From contig NZ_CP117449.1 in the NCBI RefSeq assembly GCF_030687835.1, positions 3,596,001-3,660,000 of the forward strand: a DNA stretch of 64,000 nt, given 5' to 3'. The position numbers were made by a program, and so were the translations under genes. Below, piece after piece: positions 8,555 to 16,973 of this stretch. A model generated the notes under the pieces. The model did not search any database, had not been told where the DNA came from, and saw only the letters and a program-made list of their open reading frames with translations. Position 1 is the stretch's first letter; every line of letters starts with the position of its first letter. This DNA comes from Pseudomonas hefeiensis. Lineage in GTDB: Bacteria; Pseudomonadota; Gammaproteobacteria; Pseudomonadales; Pseudomonadaceae.

Positions 8555-8569
8555 CGGGAAGTCTTCCCG
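8555..8569 (+). promoter_or_regulatory. Inverted repeat upstream of pedE
   Basis: Perfect 7-1-7 palindrome cgggaag t cttcccg, 85 nt upstream of the pedE start. Related to the palindrome in the pedH leader at 5054. Confidence 0.45.
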
Positions 8570-8653
8570 GCAAGGGCGGGACTTTTTCCGTATCGGTAGA
8601 GCCCTGGCGCGACCCAACCTAGTCAGGCCAAAACCTCACTGGGAATGCCCACC

Positions 8654-10519
8654 ATGACAATAAAAACGCTCCCCGCCCTCTCTTCCCTGACCGTCGCCTT
8701 GTTGCTGGCCGGTAGCCTGTCGTTGAGTCCCCTGGCCAACGCCGCAGCGCCCGGGGTCACCTGGGAAGACATCGCCAACGACCACCTGACCACCCGCGAC
8801 GTATTGCAATACGGCATGGGCACCAATGCCCAGCGCTGGAGCCCGCTGGCCCAGGTCAATGACAAGAACGTGTTCAAGCTCACGCCGGCCTGGTCTTACT
8901 CATTCGGCGACGAAAAGCAGCGCGGCCAGGAATCCCAGGCCATCGTCAGCGACGGCGTGGTGTACGTCACCGGCTCTTACTCGCGGGTGTTCGCCCTCGA
9001 CGCCAAGACCGGCAAACGCCTGTGGACCTACAGCCATCGACTGCCGGACAACATTCGCCCGTGCTGCGACGTGGTCAATCGGGGCGCGGCCATCTACGGC
9101 GACAATATCTACTTCGGCACGCTGGATGCGCGGGTTGTCGCCCTGAATAAAAACACCGGCAAAGTGGTGTGGAACAAGAAGTTCGGCGACCACGCCGCCG
9201 GCTACACCATGACCGGCGCCCCGGTGCTGATCAAGGACAAAACCAGCGGCAAGGTGCTGTTGATCCATGGCAGTTCCGGGGATGAGTTCGGCGTGGTCGG
9301 CCAACTGTTCGCCCGGGACCCGGACACCGGTGAAGAGGTCTGGATGCGACCTTTCGTCGAAGGCCACATGGGCCGTCTCAATGGCAAGGACAGCACGCCG
9401 ACCGGCGATGTGAAAGCCCCGTCCTGGCCCGACGACAAAACCACCGAGACCGGCAAGGTCGAGGCCTGGAGCCACGGCGGCGGCGCGCCTTGGCAGAGCG
9501 CCAGTTTCGACCCCGAGAGCAACACCATCATCGTCGGCGCCGGCAACCCGGGGCCATGGAACACTTGGGCGCGCACGGCCAAGGATGGCAACCCGCAGGA
9601 CTACGACAGCCTCTACACCTCCGGCCAGGTGGGGGTTGACCCAAGCACTGGCGAGGTGAAGTGGTTCTACCAGCACACGCCCAACGATGCCTGGGATTTC
9701 TCCGGCAACAACGAGCTGGTGCTGTTCGACTACAAGGACAAGGACGGCAAGCTGGTCAAGGCCACCGCCCACGCCGACCGCAACGGTTTTTTCTACGTCG
9801 TGGACCGCAACAACGGCAAGCTGCAGAACGCCTTCCCTTTCGTCGACAACATCACCTGGGCCAGCCACATCGATCTGAAGACCGGCCGCCCAGTGGAAAA
9901 TCCCGGTCAGCGTCCGGCCAAGCCACTGCCGGGTGAAACCAAGGGCAAACCGGTGGAAGTTTCACCGCCGTTCCTCGGTGGCAAGAACTGGAATCCCATG
10001 GCCTACAGCCAGGACACCGGGCTGTTCTACATCCCTGGCAACCAGTGGAAAGAGGAGTACTGGACCGAAGAAGTGAATTACAAGAAAGGCTCGGCCTACT
10101 TGGGTATGGGCTTTCGCATCAAACGCATGTATGACGATCACGTCGGCAGCCTGCGGGCGATGAACCCCACCACCGGCAAGGTGGTCTGGGAGCACAAGGA
10201 AGCCTTGCCGCTGTGGGCCGGAGTGCTCGCCACCAAGGGTAATCTGGTGTTCACCGGCACCGGCGACGGCTTCTTCAAGGCCTTCGACGCCAAGACCGGC
10301 CAGGAACTGTGGAAGTTCCAGACCGGCAGCGGCATCGTCTCCCCGCCCATCACCTGGGAACAGGACGGCGAGCAATACATCGGCGTGACCGTCGGCTATG
10401 GCGGCGCCGTGCCGTTGTGGGGCGGCGACATGGCCGAGTTGACCAAACCGGTGGCCCAGGGCGGGTCGTTCTGGGTGTTCAAGATTCCGAGTTGGGATAA
10501 CAAGGTAGCCCGCCAATAA
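8654..10519 (+). CDS. pedE: Calcium-type PQQ ethanol dehydrogenase, PedE/ExaA-like
   Basis: A 621-residue periplasmic quinoprotein ethanol dehydrogenase with signal peptide (residues 1-30). The PQQ-contacting vicinal disulfide is Cys137-Cys138 (RPCCD). The metal/catalytic region reads WDFSGNNE, with catalytic Asp348 but Ser350 where lanthanide enzymes carry a second Asp, so Ca2+ is the expected metal. I prefer ATG 8654 over ATG 8646-frame-mate 8645 because ggga at 8641-8644 is then 9 nt away. It would oxidise ethanol and other primary alcohols and reduce cytochrome c-550. Paired with pedH it forms the lanthanide-switch set known from P. putida. No other gene appears to be co-transcribed directly; repeats follow. 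Confidence 0.94.
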   Translation: MTIKTLPALSSLTVALLLAGSLSLSPLANAAAPGVTWEDIANDHLTTRDVLQYGMGTNAQRWSPLAQVNDKNVFKLTPAWSYSFGDEKQRGQESQAIVSDGVVYVTGSYSRVFALDAKTGKRLWTYSHRLPDNIRPCCDVVNRGAAIYGDNIYFGTLDARVVALNKNTGKVVWNKKFGDHAAGYTMTGAPVLIKDKTSGKVLLIHGSSGDEFGVVGQLFARDPDTGEEVWMRPFVEGHMGRLNGKDSTPTGDVKAPSWPDDKTTETGKVEAWSHGGGAPWQSASFDPESNTIIVGAGNPGPWNTWARTAKDGNPQDYDSLYTSGQVGVDPSTGEVKWFYQHTPNDAWDFSGNNELVLFDYKDKDGKLVKATAHADRNGFFYVVDRNNGKLQNAFPFVDNITWASHIDLKTGRPVENPGQRPAKPLPGETKGKPVEVSPPFLGGKNWNPMAYSQDTGLFYIPGNQWKEEYWTEEVNYKKGSAYLGMGFRIKRMYDDHVGSLRAMNPTTGKVVWEHKEALPLWAGVLATKGNLVFTGTGDGFFKAFDAKTGQELWKFQTGSGIVSPPITWEQDGEQYIGVTVGYGGAVPLWGGDMAELTKPVAQGGSFWVFKIPSWDNKVARQ

Positions 10520-10523
10520 CCCT

Positions 10524-10883
10524 TGCGGGAGCAAGCCTGCTCGCGATAGCGGTGGTTCAGTTGGCAGTGATGTTGAATGTGCCGACGGCTTCGCGAGCAA
10601 GCCCGCTCCCACAGTTGATGGTTGTCGGACACAGAATTTGTGTCCGCCGCAGATCCCTTGTGGGAGCGAGCCTGCTCGCGATAGCGGTGGTTCAGTTGCC
10701 AGTGATGTTGAATGTGCCGCCTGCTTCGCGAGCAGGCTCGCTCCCACAGTTGATGGTTGTCGGACACAGAATCTGTGTCCGCCGCAGATCCCTTGTGGGA
10801 GCGGGCTTGCTCGCGAAAGCGATGGTTCAGTCAGCGCTGATGTTGAATGTCCCTCCGCCATCGCGAGCAGGCTCGCTCCCACA
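10524..10883. repeat. Array of three tandem REPINs
   Basis: Three REPINs at 10524-10613, 10659-10748 and 10794-10883 are spaced exactly 135 bp apart. The spacers are almost identical (agttgatggttgtcggac...), so the whole 135-bp unit was amplified in tandem rather than inserted three times. It accounts for nearly all of the 383 bp between pedE and the pentapeptide gene. Confidence 0.9.
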
Positions 10884-10902
10884 GTCAACCGAGTTTACTG
10901 CC

Positions 10903-11547
10903 ATGAGATTTCTCCCTCTGCTGCTTCTGCTCATCGGCGCCCATGCCAGCGCCGAAGACCCCGACACTCCCCTGACCATCAACGGCTGCATCATCGCCGA
11001 ATCCAGCCAATGCCCTGGCGCCGACCTTCGCGGTGCCCGGCTGGCCAACCAGGACCTGCGCAAAATGAACCTCAGCGGCGCCGACCTGCGCGACGCCGAT
11101 CTGCGCCATGCGCGCCTGGACCTGGCCAACCTGGAAAAGGCCCGTCTGCAAGGCGCCAACCTGACCCGCGCCAGCTTGCAGCAAAGCAACCTGCGCCTGG
11201 CGAACTTGCGTGGTGCCACGCTCAAGGCGATCCAGGGCTGGGGCCTGTTTGCCCAGGGCGCCCAGTTCCAGAAAGCAGACCTGAGCGCCGCGTACCTTCA
11301 ATTCGCCCGACTGTCCGGCGCCCGAATGCACGAAACCAACCTGCAAGCCGCCGACCTGGAGATGGCCTGGCTGAGCAAGGCAGACCTCAAGGGCGCCGAC
11401 CTGCGCGACGCCAACCTGCAGGAAGCCAAGCTTGGCGAAAGTAACCTGGAAGGCGCCAACATGAGCGGCTCACGCCAGCATTACGGGAATTTTCAGGATG
11501 CGAATATGCAAGGGTGTACGGGCTGCCCGGTGTCCTGGGATCAATGA
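10903..11547 (+). CDS. Exported pentapeptide-repeat protein
   Basis: A 214-residue protein with a signal peptide (MRFLPLLLLLIGAHASA) followed by about 30 A(D/N)LxX pentapeptide repeats (ADLRG, ANLEK, ANLTR, ADLSA...), predicting a right-handed quadrilateral beta-helix. In P. putida an orthologue lies at the same place between pedE and pedR2, so it is a conserved member of the locus, but its role is not known to me. The true start is the ATG at 10903, since upstream in-frame codons only translate the REPIN array. A short cysteine-bearing tail (GCTGCPVSW) follows the repeats. Confidence 0.85.
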   Translation: MRFLPLLLLLIGAHASAEDPDTPLTINGCIIAESSQCPGADLRGARLANQDLRKMNLSGADLRDADLRHARLDLANLEKARLQGANLTRASLQQSNLRLANLRGATLKAIQGWGLFAQGAQFQKADLSAAYLQFARLSGARMHETNLQAADLEMAWLSKADLKGADLRDANLQEAKLGESNLEGANMSGSRQHYGNFQDANMQGCTGCPVSWDQ

Positions 11548-11571
11548 AGTCTCCAGATACACACAAAGCCT

Positions 11572-11703
11572 TGTGGCGAGGGGATTTATCCCCGCTGGGC
11601 TGCGTAGCAGCCCTAAAGCCTGAAGCCTCGGTGTGCCAGGTCTATTGAGCTGGCTGTTTTAGGGCTGCTACGCAGCCCAGCGGGGATAAATCCCCTCGCC
11701 ACA
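11572..11703. repeat. Palindromic repeat, tgtggcgaggggatttatcccc type
   Basis: Nearly perfect inverted repeat (tgtggcgaggggatttatcc...gctgggctgcgtagcagccc and complement) between the convergent pentapeptide gene and pedR2, where it may also help end transcription. Confidence 0.88.
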
Positions 11704-11731
11704 AATGGGTCATTGCTCAGGAATCCGGGAT

Positions 11732-12370
11732 TTACCCCGCTACCCGCACCACGCCCATGTCGATCCCCAGGTGGACCAGTTCGGCATGGGAACTGACCTG
11801 CAGCTTGCTCTTGAGCAGCGTCAAGTGATTGGACACGGTCTTGGCGCTGATGCACAGCTGTTCGGCAATGGTGCGCGCCGGGGTGCCTCTGGCGAGCATG
11901 ACGAAGATCTCCAGCTCACGCTGGGTCATGCATTGCAAGCGCGGGTCGGTGTTGTGCCGAGTGCTGGCGCAAGCCAACTGGGTAGCCAGGGATTGTTCAA
12001 TGTAAGCATGGCCGGCCAGTACCCGGCGCACGGCCTCCACCAGCACCTGGGGCGCCGAGTTTTTGGTCAGGTACCCCGAAGCACCGGCGTCCAGCGCCTG
12101 ACGGACCAATGGCAGTTCATCGTGCATGCTGAAGAACAACACTCGCAGTTGCGGCAGGCGCTGGCGCAGGCGCCGGGTGGTTTCCAGCCCACTGATACCG
12201 GGCAAGCCAAAGTCCATGATCACCAGATGAGGCACCTGCTCCAGCACTTGACTCAACGCCTCTTCACCGGTGGCGGCTTCCCGCACGTGCAGGTCCGGCA
12301 TCAGTGCCCGCAAAAGGCTGGCATAGCCCTGCCGAACCACCGCATGATCGTCTACCAACAAGATGTTCAT
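11732..12370 (-). CDS. pedR2: LuxR-family response regulator PedR2-like
   Basis: A 212-residue NarL/LuxR response regulator. The receiver has Asp7/Asp8, phospho-acceptor Asp53 (VIMDFGLPG), Ser81 and Lys103; the C-terminal helix-turn-helix reads ARTIAEQLCISAKTVSNHLT. The start at 12370 has ggagg 5 nt upstream and overlaps the kinase stop codon by one base (TGATG), so the two are translationally coupled. In P. putida the PedS2/PedR2 pair at this position controls the reciprocal lanthanide switch of pedE and pedH; the same role is likely here because both target genes are present. Confidence 0.88.
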   Translation of the reverse strand: MNILLVDDHAVVRQGYASLLRALMPDLHVREAATGEEALSQVLEQVPHLVIMDFGLPGISGLETTRRLRQRLPQLRVLFFSMHDELPLVRQALDAGASGYLTKNSAPQVLVEAVRRVLAGHAYIEQSLATQLACASTRHNTDPRLQCMTQRELEIFVMLARGTPARTIAEQLCISAKTVSNHLTLLKSKLQVSSHAELVHLGIDMGVVRVAG

Positions 12371-13626
12371 CACGCCTCCAGAGGAATATTCAAGGCCAGC
12401 GCCCAACCGGCGCCGGGCTGGCTGATGATGCGCAGTTCGCCACCCAGGCTGCGGGCACGCTCGGACATCGAATGCAGGCCGACGCCCGGTTGATGGGGCG
12501 CGGTCGCTCCCCGGCCATTGTCACGCACCAGCAACCGCAAGCGCCCGGCCCGATGTTGCAGGCGAATCCGCACCTGCGTGGCGCCGGCATGCCGGACGAC
12601 ATTGGTCAGGGCTTCCTGCAACAGGCGATACAGGTGGGTCTTGTTCGAGCCGGACAACGGCGGCAACGGCGCGTTGATCCGCAGCTGACAGGCGATGCCC
12701 TGGTTTTGCTGCCACTGAGCCACCAGCAATTCGAGGGCCTCGGACAGCGGCAAGTGCTGGAGCACCACCGGATACAGGTCTTGCACCAGCGCACGGAATC
12801 CCTGTTGCAGATGCTCGCAATGATCCTCGAGCTGGCTGACGGTCTGCTCCAGCATCGGCGGCTGATCAATCACCAGCCGCAGCAAGCACGCCCGGGCGCG
12901 GATTCCTGCCACGTATTGGCCCAGGTCATCGTGCAGGGTCCGGGCCAACTGCGTGCGCTCCTGCTCCTGCACGGCCAGCAGGGCTTGGGTGAGCCGGGTG
13001 TTATCGACCTGCGACTGGGCCAGGGCGGCGGTCATGCGATTGAAATGCCCCGCCAATTGCCGGGCCTCCGGGATCGCGTCAGCGGCCAGCCGCACCTGCA
13101 GATCGCCGGCAGAGACCTGACGCAGGGCCCGCAGCAATTCATCGAGCAATCCCATGCCCCGGCGCACCGCCCAACGGATCACCAGCAGGCTGACCAACAG
13201 CGCCAGCGCACAGACGCCCAGCAGTTGCACCAGGGAATCGAGGATTTCTTCGATTTCGTCCCGAGGATCTACCGCGATCCAGGCCCGTCGACCGTCGCGC
13301 AAATCCACCACCTCGGCAGCGGGACCGTCGGCCAGCAACCAGCGGCCAAGCCAGGCGTTCACCCCGCCCTCGATATTCACCGGATGCATCTGCCCCGCCG
13401 CCAGCCAGTGAACCCGCACATGACGCAGACTGCCGGTCAACCGCGACTGGAGACTGGCCGGGTTGCGCTCGGCGGTTTCGCTCAGGTAATGCACCACGGA
13501 CTCGGCCGATTGCAGCTCGCGTTTCACATCGGCCGTGGCTTGATGCAGCAACAGGACCGCACAGGCCAGGGTGACCAGGGCAAAAAACGCCGTCACCCAG
13601 AGGTTGATTCGCCAGAGGGCTGACAT
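12370..13626 (-). CDS. pedS2: Membrane sensor histidine kinase PedS2-like
   Basis: A 418-residue kinase: transmembrane segment about 9-28, periplasmic sensing region about 30-130, second transmembrane segment about 133-152, HAMP to about 205, then a HisKA_3 dimerisation domain with His232 (LHDDLGQ) and a NarX-type ATPase domain (N box in LTNVVRHA, DNGRG). A periplasmic sensor domain of 100 residues fits direct detection of lanthanide or another periplasmic cue. No strong Shine-Dalgarno precedes it; instead a small reading frame stops 2 nt before its ATG, suggesting coupling. Confidence 0.88.
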   Translation of the reverse strand: MSALWRINLWVTAFFALVTLACAVLLLHQATADVKRELQSAESVVHYLSETAERNPASLQSRLTGSLRHVRVHWLAAGQMHPVNIEGGVNAWLGRWLLADGPAAEVVDLRDGRRAWIAVDPRDEIEEILDSLVQLLGVCALALLVSLLVIRWAVRRGMGLLDELLRALRQVSAGDLQVRLAADAIPEARQLAGHFNRMTAALAQSQVDNTRLTQALLAVQEQERTQLARTLHDDLGQYVAGIRARACLLRLVIDQPPMLEQTVSQLEDHCEHLQQGFRALVQDLYPVVLQHLPLSEALELLVAQWQQNQGIACQLRINAPLPPLSGSNKTHLYRLLQEALTNVVRHAGATQVRIRLQHRAGRLRLLVRDNGRGATAPHQPGVGLHSMSERARSLGGELRIISQPGAGWALALNIPLEA

Positions 13627-13628
13627 GG

Positions 13629-13871
13629 TTAGCAGCCCATTCCCTGGACAACACCACAAAGCAGGTGTCCACCACACTCCCATTGTGGGAGCGGGCTTGC
13701 TCGCGAAAGCGGTGGATCAGCTTGCATTGATGTCAATGGTGCTGCCGTCTTCGCGAGCAAGCCCGCTCCCACAATTCCACCGTACATCCTTGGTTGCGCT
13801 GACAACCGGTCCACGCCAATCAGACTCAAGATCAGCAGCAACGGCAGAAGCAGGGCTTTGAGAATCCGCAC
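13629..13871 (-). CDS. Possible small membrane peptide upstream of pedS2, with a REPIN in its 3' half
   Basis: A GTG start at 13871 preceded by aggag (10-nt spacing) opens a frame whose first 33 residues look genuine (MRILKALLLPLLLILSLIG, then VDRLSAQPR), a signal peptide or membrane anchor. From about residue 34 the frame is the translation of the REPIN at 13684-13773, and it stops at 13629, two bases before the pedS2 ATG. It may be a real gene whose end was replaced by the REPIN, or a chance frame. I do not recognise the family. Confidence 0.35.
   Translation of the reverse strand: MRILKALLLPLLLILSLIGVDRLSAQPRMYGGIVGAGLLAKTAAPLTSMQADPPLSRASPLPQWECGGHLLCGVVQGMGC
13684..13773. repeat. REPIN
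   Basis: tgtgggagcgggcttgct arms in inverted orientation, 90 bp overall; it lies within the small frame upstream of pedS2. Confidence 0.9.
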
Positions 13872-13937
13872 GGTCTGTCCGCTCCTGATGAATGACGATG
13901 ACTGGCATCCTAAAACCCCAGCGTCGACAGCGGGTTA

Positions 13938-13948
13938 CTACCTTGGTA
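13938..13948. promoter_or_regulatory. Partial copy of the pedH/pedF element
   Basis: ctaccttggta shares CCTTGGTA with the 14-bp element at 5131 and 8504. It is between the divergent pedS2 unit (70 nt from its possible first frame) and the binding-protein gene at 14028 (80 nt). Confidence 0.35.
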
Positions 13949-14027
13949 CTGGCCCGGCGGTACTTTCTGCATATTTCCCCCTGGCCACAGGCTTCCTATG
14001 CTGGCGCTACCCGCAAATGGAGGTGTT

Positions 14028-15212
14028 ATGCGCCGGCTCGTCAGTTACGCCTTGATCCCTTTGCTCGCAGCAGTCAGCGCCGGCTTGCCGGTCGCCACCC
14101 AGGCTGACAACGCCGCGCCGCTGCAAGTGCGCATCGGCTACCTGGGTTACCGCCCCGATCCGGGGCCGCTGCTGTCCAACGTCATTGAAGAGCCCGCCGA
14201 TGCCGGGCTGCGCGGGGCGCAGTTGGCGATTGTCGACAGCAACAGCACCGGGCGTTTTCTCAAGCACGATTACCAGCTGCAAAGCGCCAGCGTCGACAGC
14301 CCGGAAGCCTTGCTCCAGGCCGCCCAAGCGCAGCATGACCAGGGCCTGCGGTTGTTTGTGGTCAACGCGCCGTCCGCCAGCTTGCGCCAGCTCAGTGCCG
14401 CCCTGCCCGACAGCCTGCTGTTCAACGCCGGCAGCGCCGACGACAGCCTGCGCACCACCGACTGCCTGGGCAACGTGCTCCACAGCCTGCCCGACCGGGC
14501 GATGCTCGCCGATGCCCTGGTGCAGTTCGGCGTCGTACGCAAATGGCAGCGGGCATTACTGATCGTCGGCCAGACAGCCGAGGACCAGGCCTATGCTGCC
14601 GCGCTACGACGAGCCATGAAGCGTTTCGGCATGAAGGTCGTCGCGCAAAAAGACTGGCAGTTCGACAACGACCAGCGCCGCAGCGCCCAGGCCGACATGC
14701 CTTTGTTCACCCAGACCGCCGAATACGACGTGGTGCTGGTGGCCGACGAGCGCGGCGATTTCGGCGAATACGTGCCCTATCAGACCTGGTACCCGCGTCC
14801 GGTGGCCGGCACGCAAGGCCTGACCCCCACTGCTTGGCACAAGACCGTGGAAACCTACGGCGCGGCACAACTGCAAAAACGCTTCGAAGCCCTGGCCGGG
14901 CGCTGGATGAACGACCGCGATTTCGCCGCCTGGATCGCCGTGCGCAGCATTGCCAGCGCCGTCAGCAAACTGCGCCAGGACGACCCGTTCGCCATCCGCC
15001 AACTGGCGCTGAGCGAGCAGTTGCCGCTGGACGGTTTCAAGGGCCGCAAGCTCAGTTACCGGCCGTGGAACGGGCAACTGCGCCAGCCGATTCCCCTGGT
15101 TCAGCCGCGGGCGCTGGTGAGCACCTCGCCCCAGGACGGTTTTCTGCACCCAACCAACGAAATGGACAGCCTGGGCTATGACCGGCCCGAAGTGAGCTGT
15201 CGCTACCCCTGA
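14028..15212 (+). CDS. ABC transporter substrate-binding protein of the PQQ alcohol dehydrogenase system
   Basis: A 394-residue exported protein (signal peptide to about residue 27) of the LivJ-like periplasmic-binding fold. It is a member of the set (binding protein, YVTN propeller, ATPase, permease) that travels with PQQ alcohol dehydrogenases. The start is the ATG at 14028 with ggagg 6 nt upstream; an earlier in-frame ATG at 13998 lacks one. It is followed by the propeller gene after 31 nt and starts a four-gene operon. It is unusual for a LivJ-type receptor to be encoded with an ABC-2-type permease, which is normally an exporter. Confidence 0.85.
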   Translation: MRRLVSYALIPLLAAVSAGLPVATQADNAAPLQVRIGYLGYRPDPGPLLSNVIEEPADAGLRGAQLAIVDSNSTGRFLKHDYQLQSASVDSPEALLQAAQAQHDQGLRLFVVNAPSASLRQLSAALPDSLLFNAGSADDSLRTTDCLGNVLHSLPDRAMLADALVQFGVVRKWQRALLIVGQTAEDQAYAAALRRAMKRFGMKVVAQKDWQFDNDQRRSAQADMPLFTQTAEYDVVLVADERGDFGEYVPYQTWYPRPVAGTQGLTPTAWHKTVETYGAAQLQKRFEALAGRWMNDRDFAAWIAVRSIASAVSKLRQDDPFAIRQLALSEQLPLDGFKGRKLSYRPWNGQLRQPIPLVQPRALVSTSPQDGFLHPTNEMDSLGYDRPEVSCRYP

Positions 15213-15243
15213 TCCCTTCCAGAACAACAATAAGGAAACCGCC

Positions 15244-16248
15244 ATGCGCCGCCCCCTGCTTTACCCGACCCGGTTCCAACCTGCGCTGCTTTGCCAGGCC
15301 CTCACCCTGGCGGCGGCGTTGTTCGTCGCCGGCCCCGCCGCCGCCAGTATCGCCTGGGTTTCCAATGAGAAAGACAACAGCCTGAGCCTGATCGACATGC
15401 AGAGCCTGGAGGTCATCGAGACCTTGCCGGTGGGCCAACGCCCCCGAGGCCTGTTGCTGTCCCACGACAACCGCTTGCTGTACATCTGCGCCAGTGATTC
15501 GGACCGGGTCCAGGTGATGGACGTCGCTACCCGCAAGATCATCAAGGAATTGCCCTCCGGCAAGGACCCGGAGCAATTCGCCTTGCACCCCAATGACCGC
15601 TGGCTCTACGTGTCCAACGAAGACGATGCCCTGGTGACCGTGATCGACACCCAGACTTCCGAGGTGCTGGGACAGATCGGCGTCGGCGTCGAGCCCGAAG
15701 GCATGGCCGTCAGCCCCGATGGCAAATGGGCGGTCAACACCAGTGAAACCACCAACATGCTGCACTGGATCGACACCAGCACCCAGACCTTGGCCGACAA
15801 CACGCTGGTGGACCAGCGGCCGCGTTTCGTCGAGTTCAATCGTGACGGTTCGCAGCTCTGGGCCTCGGCGGAAATCGGCGGCACGCTGACGATTCTCGAT
15901 GTCGCCAGTCGCCAGGTGCTCAAGACGCTGACGTTCCAGATCAAGGGCGTTCACCCCGACAAGGTACAGCCGGTGGGCATCAAGCTCAGCGCCGACGGCA
16001 AACTCGCCTTCGTCGCCCTGGGCCCGGCCAATCACGTCGCCGTCATCGATGCCAAGACCTTCGAAGTGCTGGACTACCTGCTGGTGGGGCGGCGCGTCTG
16101 GCAACTGGCATTCACCCCCGATCAACGCCAACTGCTGACAACCAATGGCGTCAGCGGCGATGTGTCGGTGATCGACGTGCAGAGCCGCAAGGTGCTCAAG
16201 TCGGTCAAGGTCGGGCGTTATCCCTGGGGCGTAGTGGTGACGCCATGA
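15244..16248 (+). CDS. PQQ-associated YVTN beta-propeller protein
   Basis: A 334-residue exported protein with a signal peptide (residues about 12-34) and seven-bladed YVTN-type repeats (for example LIDMQSLEVIETLPVG, VIDTQTSEVLGQIGVG, VIDVQSRKVLKSVKVG). Such propellers are surface or periplasmic scaffolds. The gene has an aaggaa Shine-Dalgarno and overlaps the next gene by 4 nt (ATGA). Its presence in every known cluster of this transporter suggests an accessory subunit; no enzymatic residues are evident. Confidence 0.87.
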   Translation: MRRPLLYPTRFQPALLCQALTLAAALFVAGPAAASIAWVSNEKDNSLSLIDMQSLEVIETLPVGQRPRGLLLSHDNRLLYICASDSDRVQVMDVATRKIIKELPSGKDPEQFALHPNDRWLYVSNEDDALVTVIDTQTSEVLGQIGVGVEPEGMAVSPDGKWAVNTSETTNMLHWIDTSTQTLADNTLVDQRPRFVEFNRDGSQLWASAEIGGTLTILDVASRQVLKTLTFQIKGVHPDKVQPVGIKLSADGKLAFVALGPANHVAVIDAKTFEVLDYLLVGRRVWQLAFTPDQRQLLTTNGVSGDVSVIDVQSRKVLKSVKVGRYPWGVVVTP

Positions 16249-16973
16249 ACGCCCTGGAGGTCAGCGACCTGAGCTTCGCCTACGGCGCACGCGAAGCTCT
16301 CAGGCAGGTGAATTTCAGCCTGGCACCCGGGGGCTTCGCTGCGTTGCTGGGGCCCAATGGAGCCGGCAAATCGACGCTGATTGCCTTGCTCACGCGCCTG
16401 TACGATCTACAGCGCGGTGATGTCCGCGTCGGCGGCCATTCGTTGCAGACCTCGCCGCGGCCGGCCTTGCGCCAGTTGGGCGTGGTGTTCCAACAGAGCA
16501 CCCTGGACCTGGACCTGAGTGTCGAACAGAACCTGCGTTACCACCTCGCGCTGCATGGTCTGTCGCGGCGCCAGGGCAGTGTGCGCATCGACGCCGAACT
16601 GGCCCGCCAGCAGTTGACCGAACGACGCCACGAACGGGTGCGCGCCCTCAATGGCGGCCATCGTCGCCGGGTGGAAATCGCCCGGGCGCTGCTGCATGAA
16701 CCACGCTTGTTACTGCTCGATGAACCCAGCGTCGGCCTTGATCCGGCCAGCCGCCTGGCCCTGAGCCAACACGTCCGCCAGCTGTGCCGTGAGGGCATCA
16801 GTGTGTTGTGGACCACGCACCTGCTGGACGAAGTACAGCCCAGCGACGATCTGCTGATCCTGCATCAAGGCCGCCTCGTTGCCAGCGCACGCGCCGACGC
16901 CGTGAGCCAGGCACACGGCGGCACCCTCGGTTCGGCCTTCACCCACCTGACCGCAGCGGGAGTTCACTCATGA
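16245..16973 (+). CDS. ABC transporter ATPase of the PQQ alcohol dehydrogenase system
   Basis: A 242-residue ABC ATPase with Walker A GPNGAGKST, Q-loop VVFQQSTLDLD, Walker B LLLLDEPSVGLD and H-loop TTHLLDE. The ABC signature is degenerate: ALNGGHRRRVEIARALL, with N-G-G-H in place of L-S-G-G. It overlaps both neighbours by 4 nt (ATGA), so the ATPase and permease are made together. It belongs to the drug-exporter-like (CcmA/NodI) group. Cargo unknown. Confidence 0.9.
   Translation: MNALEVSDLSFAYGAREALRQVNFSLAPGGFAALLGPNGAGKSTLIALLTRLYDLQRGDVRVGGHSLQTSPRPALRQLGVVFQQSTLDLDLSVEQNLRYHLALHGLSRRQGSVRIDAELARQQLTERRHERVRALNGGHRRRVEIARALLHEPRLLLLDEPSVGLDPASRLALSQHVRQLCREGISVLWTTHLLDEVQPSDDLLILHQGRLVASARADAVSQAHGGTLGSAFTHLTAAGVHS

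Noticed and set aside
10552..10902. Long N-terminal extension of the pentapeptide-repeat protein
   Set aside because: The extension is only the REPIN array in translation; the signal peptide starts at 10903.
16808..16969. N-terminal extension of the ABC-2 permease
   Set aside because: The first 54 codons are the ATPase gene read in another phase; the ATGA overlap at 16970 gives a normal start.
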